From Burkholderiales bacterium UBA1834 (lineage in GTDB: Bacteria; Pseudomonadota; Gammaproteobacteria; Burkholderiales; Burkholderiaceae_C): a DNA stretch of 64,000 bases. Every line of letters begins with the position of its first letter. The first letter of the stretch is position 1. A program made the position numbers and the translations under genes. Below, piece by piece: positions 35,601-41,600 of this stretch. Location: contig DDJC01000091.1 of NCBI GenBank assembly GCA_002339015.1, positions 27,725 through 91,724 on the forward strand, written 5' to 3'. The notes below the pieces were generated by a model, which saw only the letters and a list, made by a program, of their open reading frames with translations, searched no databases and was not told the DNA's origin.

Positions 35601-38600
35601 GTGGACCTCACCGGCGCGCGCTCGCGCGTGTCGGACAACAACGTGTACGGCAACAGCAGTGGCGGCATCACCACCGGTGGCGGCGGCAGCCAGGCCAACC
35701 GCGTGGTGATCGAAGGCAACCGCGTGTTCGACAACGCCGGCACCGGCATCAACCTGGGCGGCTACAGCGAGGCGCGCGGCAACGAGGTCTGGGGCCAGGA
35801 CGAGAACGGCACGGGCATCGCGGTGTCCGGCGCCAGCACGCTGGCCGTGGACAACACCGTGTGGGGCAGCACCACGGGCCTGGCGGCCTACAACAGCGGC
35901 CGCCTGGAAGGCAACCGCAGCTTCGCCAACGTGACGGGCATCGTGCTGAGCAGCTACGCCGAAGCCTGGGGCAACCACGTCTACGGCAACAGCGGCACGG
36001 GCCTGTCGATGACGAGCTGGTCGCCGTACGCGCACAACAACGTGATCCAGGGCAACGGCGGCGCCGGCATCCTGGTCAGCGGCGCGGCCCTCAGCAGCAG
36101 CACCCCGGTGCGGGTGGAGAACAACACGGTGATCGCCACCGTGGCGGACGCCATCGTCGTGCAGGGCAGCAACAACGTCCGCATCGTCAACAACATCCTG
36201 AGCGTGCGCGGCAGCGGCCACGCGCTGAACGTGGCCGCCGACAGCCAGCAAGGCTTCAAGAGCGACTACAACCTGTTCCACCTGGCCGCCAGCGCCAAGC
36301 TGGCCTACTGGGAGGACCGCGCCTTCGCCAACCGGGTGGACTGGTTCTACGAGGTGGGCTTCGATCGCAACAGCCTGACGGCCGATCCGCGCTTCGTCGA
36401 CGAAGGCGGGGTGGACGACCTGGTGGGCTGGAACGGCAGCACGGTGGCCGGCAGCGTGCGCATCCTGGACGACGGCGATGCGGGCTACAGCAGCACTGGT
36501 GCCTGGACGAGCGGCCCGGCCAGCGGCCGTGGCGGCGACAGCCAGCAGGCCGTGCGCGGGGCGGTGCAGGGCGAAGGCAGCGCCCAGGCCAGCTGGACCT
36601 TCAGCGGCCTGAGCGCCGGCTACTACCGCATCGCGGTGACCTGGCCGGCCCTGCAGGGCAACGACGGCCCCTACGGCGTGTACACCGCCTACGACGGCCA
36701 GAGCGTGGTCGGCACGGCCGGCTACAACCAGTACTGGGCGGCCGGTGGCGGCTTCACCGATGCCGGCTCCAACTGGGTCAACCTGGGCCTGGTCAAGCTC
36801 GATGGCGACACGCTCAAGGTGGTGCTGGACAACCTCAACGGCCGCGCCGCAGCCGATGCGGTCCGCATCGAACGCGTGGGCGGGGACTTCGGCGCCGACG
36901 ACAACGTCCACCTGCAGGCGAACTCGCCGGCGGTGGACCGGGGCGACCCGCTCAGCCCCAGCGTGGGCGAAGGCGCGCCCAGTGGCGGGCGCATCGACCT
37001 GGGTGCCTACGGCAACACGGCCGAAGCCACGCCGAGCGCCGATCCGCTGATCCAGGTGCTGGGCCCCAACGGGCTGGAGAAGATCGAGGCCGGCGAGCCG
37101 GTGACGATCGAATGGCGCAGCGCGGGGCTGCTGCCCTACGACACCGTGTTCCTGCTCAATGCGGGCAGCAACCTGGCCAACGGGCGCTGGATGGAGCAGG
37201 GCGGCTTCCGCCTGGATCCCACGAACTACGTCAACGCCATCGCCACGAACACGGCGATCAACCTGAGCGGCGTGGGCGCCGATGGCGCCCCCGAGGCCGT
37301 GTACCGCAGCTATGCCTACGCACTCAACGGCGCGGGCAACAAGATGGCCTACCAGATCCCGGCGGCCGATGGCCAGTACGAGATCGTGCTGCACTTCATC
37401 GAGCCGGACAACATCGCGGTGGGCCAGCGCAGCTTCGACATCGCCGTCAACGGCGAGGTAAAGGCCGCGGGCTACGACATCCGCGCGGCGGCCGGCGCCA
37501 TCCGCACGGCCACCACGGCCAGCTTCACGGTGGATGCCAGCGGCGGCGCAGGCCTGAACCTGGCGCTGATCAACAAGAATGTGAGCTATGGCGCGGTGCT
37601 CAGCGGCATCGAACTGCGGCGCATCAACCCGCAGGGCGTGGCCAACCCGGTGGTGAGCCTGGAGGTCTCGCTGGACAACGGCGCGAGCTGGACGACGATC
37701 GCCACGGGCCTGGGCGTGGACCGCTACGGCCAAGGCCAGACCACGTGGACACCGACGGCCGAGACGGCGGGCAACACCGCGCTGATCCGCGCGACGGCGA
37801 CGATCAACCCGGCCGGCGGCCTGGTGAGCGTGAGCGACGTGAGCGACGAGGCCTTCCTGATCGCCAACGGCGGCCACGTGTACTACGTCAACGACGCCAG
37901 CACGGCGGGCGACGAGTACACCACGGCGGTGGGCGACAACGCGAACTCGGGCAAGAGCGCGGACAAGCCGATGGCCAGCCTGGCGGCGCTGCTGCGCGCG
38001 TACGACCTGAACCCTGGGGACATCGTCTACGTGGACTCGGGCACGTACAGCCTGGCGACCAACATCGTGCTGGGCGAGCAGGACAGCGGCGTGGTGATCC
38101 GGGGCGCGAGCCAGCCGGGCCACGCCACCCTCCTGGACCGTGGCAACACGAACGCCGGCACGGCGGTGTTCGAGTTCCAGGGGGCCGATGATGTCCGCAT
38201 CGAGAACGTCAGCCTGACCGGCGCACGCGTCGGCGTGTGGGCCGCCAGTGGCGCCGACAGCGACCGCAACACGGTGTCGGGCAGCAAGGTCTACGGCTTC
38301 AACCTGTCCAACTACGGCTACGGCTTCTTCATCGACAACGGCAACGATGCCTTCACCATCCAGGACTCGGCCGTGCACGGCAACCGTGTGGGTGTGTGGA
38401 TGTCGGGCGCCGGCGGCGTGGTCGAGAACAGCCAGATCTACGGCAACAGCCAGTGGGGCATCGATGTCTACGGCAGCACGCAGGCCCAGACCATCCAGAT
38501 CCGCAACAACCTGATCCACGACAACGCCTCGGGCGGCGTGCAGGCCAACAACTGGGTGAAGGTCAGTGGCAACGAGGTCTACAGCCACCTGACGGGCAAC

Positions 38601-41600
38601 GTCTACGGCATCTCGCTGATCAGCAACAACGCCGAGGCCTCTGGCAACCTGGTCTACCGCAACGACTCGGGCATCTATGGCCAGAACGGGGCGCTGATCT
38701 CGGGCAACCAGGTCTTCGCCAACACCAAGGTCGGCATCTATGGCATCGATGCGCGCATCTCGGGCAACCGCGTCTTCAGCAATGCCACCGGCATCCATGA
38801 CGGCCGCGATTCCCTGATCGAGAACAACGTCGTCTATGCCAACGCCAACACCGGCATCTCGTTGGCGGGCGCCCACGCGGCCGGCGACATGGTGCGCAAC
38901 AACACCGTCTACCAGCCGGTGGGCGATGCCATCCTGGTCAGCGGCACCAACGTCAAGCTCTACAACAACATCGTCTGGGTGGATGCCGGCTACGGCATCA
39001 ACGTGGCGGCGGGCAGCACGGCCACGCTGCTGGCCGACTACAACCTGTTCCACAATCCGCTGGCCGGTGGCCGCGTGGGCTTGTGGAACGGCACGCAGCA
39101 GGCCACGCTGGCCGCCTGGCGCACGGCCAGCGGCCAGGACGTGCACAGCCTGGCAGGCAACCCGCTGTTCCTGGACATCGACGGCGCCGACAACGTGCTG
39201 GGCGAGAAGGGCCTGATCACCGGCAACGGCTTCGACGACAACTTCGGCCTGCGCGCCAACTCGGCCGCCATCGACGCAGGCAACATGTATGTCGCGACAC
39301 CGGCCGACATCGAAGGGCGCCCGCGCCGCGATGACCCGAGCCGCCCCAACACGGGTGACGGCCTGCCGCTGTACGTGGCCACGGCCGGTGCCGGCAGCAG
39401 CTTCACGGCCGGCGGCACCAAGCTCAACTACCGCACCAGCGACGGCTCGACCAACTACACCCTGCCGTTCGCATTCACTTTCTATGGCAAGACCTACACC
39501 CAGGTCGCCATCAACGTGAACGGCTTCCTGCAGTTCGAAGGCCAGGATCAGTCCTGGTACGGCAACGACAACACGCTGGAAGGCCTGCTGCGCAACGTCC
39601 GCATCGCACCCCTGTGGGACAACCTCAACACCTACTCCGGCACGGATGCGACGCGCGACCTCTATGCCGACGCCTCCGTCGCCGGCCAGGTGACGATCCG
39701 CTGGGCAGCCGTGGCCGAGGGCACGGCCAACCCGGTCAACTTCTCGGTCACGCTGTTCGCCAACGGCAGCTTCCGCTTCGACTACGGCCCCAGCGCCACG
39801 GGCCTCACGCCCACGGTGGGTGTGTCCGCGGGCAATGGCCAGACCTATGTGCTCGCACCGTACGACGGCCAGAGTGACCTGTCGGGCGCGGCCTCGCTGA
39901 CGTGGGCGCCCACGCCGGGCCTGGTCTACTACGACATCGGCGCCTACGAGTTCCAGGGCGATTCCAGCGACGCCACGCCGCCGCGCGTGGTGAGCATCAC
40001 CAACCTGCCGCCCGATGGGGGCAGCACGCCCGCGGCCTTCAGCAGCATCCAGGTCAACTTCAGTGAAGCGCTGGATGGCGTGTCGGCCCGCAGCCCGGCC
40101 AACTACGAGCTGCTCTCGGCCGGCGCGGATGGCGTCTTCGGCACCCCCGATGACAGCCGCATCGCGCTTAAGCCGGGCTACTCCTTCCCTGAGACCAATC
40201 TCACGCTGCAACTGCCCGACGGCCCGCTGGCCAATGGCCTGTACCGCCTGAGCATCCTCGGCGTGTTCGACACCGCGGGCAACACGCTCGACGGCAATGG
40301 CGATGGCACCGGCGGCGACAGCCACGTCCGTACCTTCCGCATCGACCGCACCGGCAACACCCCGCCGACGGCCACCGATGCGACGGCCAGCGTGGCCGAA
40401 GGCGGCTCGATCCTGATCACCCTCAACGGCACCGACCCGAACGGCGATCCGCTGGCCTTCAGCCTGGTCGGCCAGCCGCTGCACGGCACGCTCACCAACT
40501 TCGATCCGGTGGCGCGCACCGTGCGCTACACGCCCAATGCCCACTTCAACGGCACGGACAGCTTCCGCTTCCGCGTCGACGACGGCAACCTGGGCACCGA
40601 CGAAGGCCAGGTGCTGATCAACGTCACGCCGGTCAACGACGTGCCCACCGCCGCGGGGGTGGCCACCGCCACCGACGAGGACACGCCGATCAGCATCCTG
40701 CTGCCGGCCCAGGACGTCGAGACGCCGCGCGAGCATCTCGTCTTCAACCTGGGCACCGGCCCGCAGCACGGCAGCCTCACGCAGGGCCCCGACGGCGTGT
40801 GGGTCTACACCCCGGATGCCGATTTCAACGGCACGGACAGCTTCACCTACACCGTCACCGACCGGGGCGACCCCGATGGTGCCGGCAGCAATGCCGCCAC
40901 GTCGACCACGGCCACCGTCACGATCACCGTGCGCGCCGCGAACGACGCGCCCGTGATCGCGGCCATCCCGACCCAGACGGTGGCCGAAGGCCAGACCCTC
41001 AGCCTGAGCATCCCGGGCAGCGATCCGGATGTCAGCACGCTGCAGTACAGCCTGGTGAACAACACGGTGCCGGGCGCCAGCATCAACGCCGCGACAGGCC
41101 TCTTCACCTGGACGCCGGCCGATGGCGCACTGACGCAATCCTTCACGGTGCGCGTCAGCGACGGCACGCTCAGCACGGAACTCACCTTCGGTGTCGAGGT
41201 GACCAACGTGGCGCCGACGCTCACGCTCAACGGCGCGGCCTCGGTCAACGCGGGCACGCCCTACGCCATCACCTTCGGCGCCACCGATCCGGGCCAGGAC
41301 ACCATCAGTGCCTGGGTGGTGAACTGGGGCAATGGCCAGACCACGACCCTGGCGGGCAGCGCCACCGGCGCCAGCTTCACCTACGCGCTGGGCGGCAACT
41401 ACGCCATCACTGTCACCGCGACGGACGAGGACGGCAGCTATACCTCGGCCCCGCTGGCCCTGAACGTGGTCACACCCAACCGCGCGCCCATCGCCGGCAA
41501 CCAGGCCGTTACCACCGATGAGGACACGGCCCTGGGCATCGTGCTCAACGTGGTGGATCCGGACGGCGACGCGCTGGGCTTCACGCTCACCACCGCGCCG

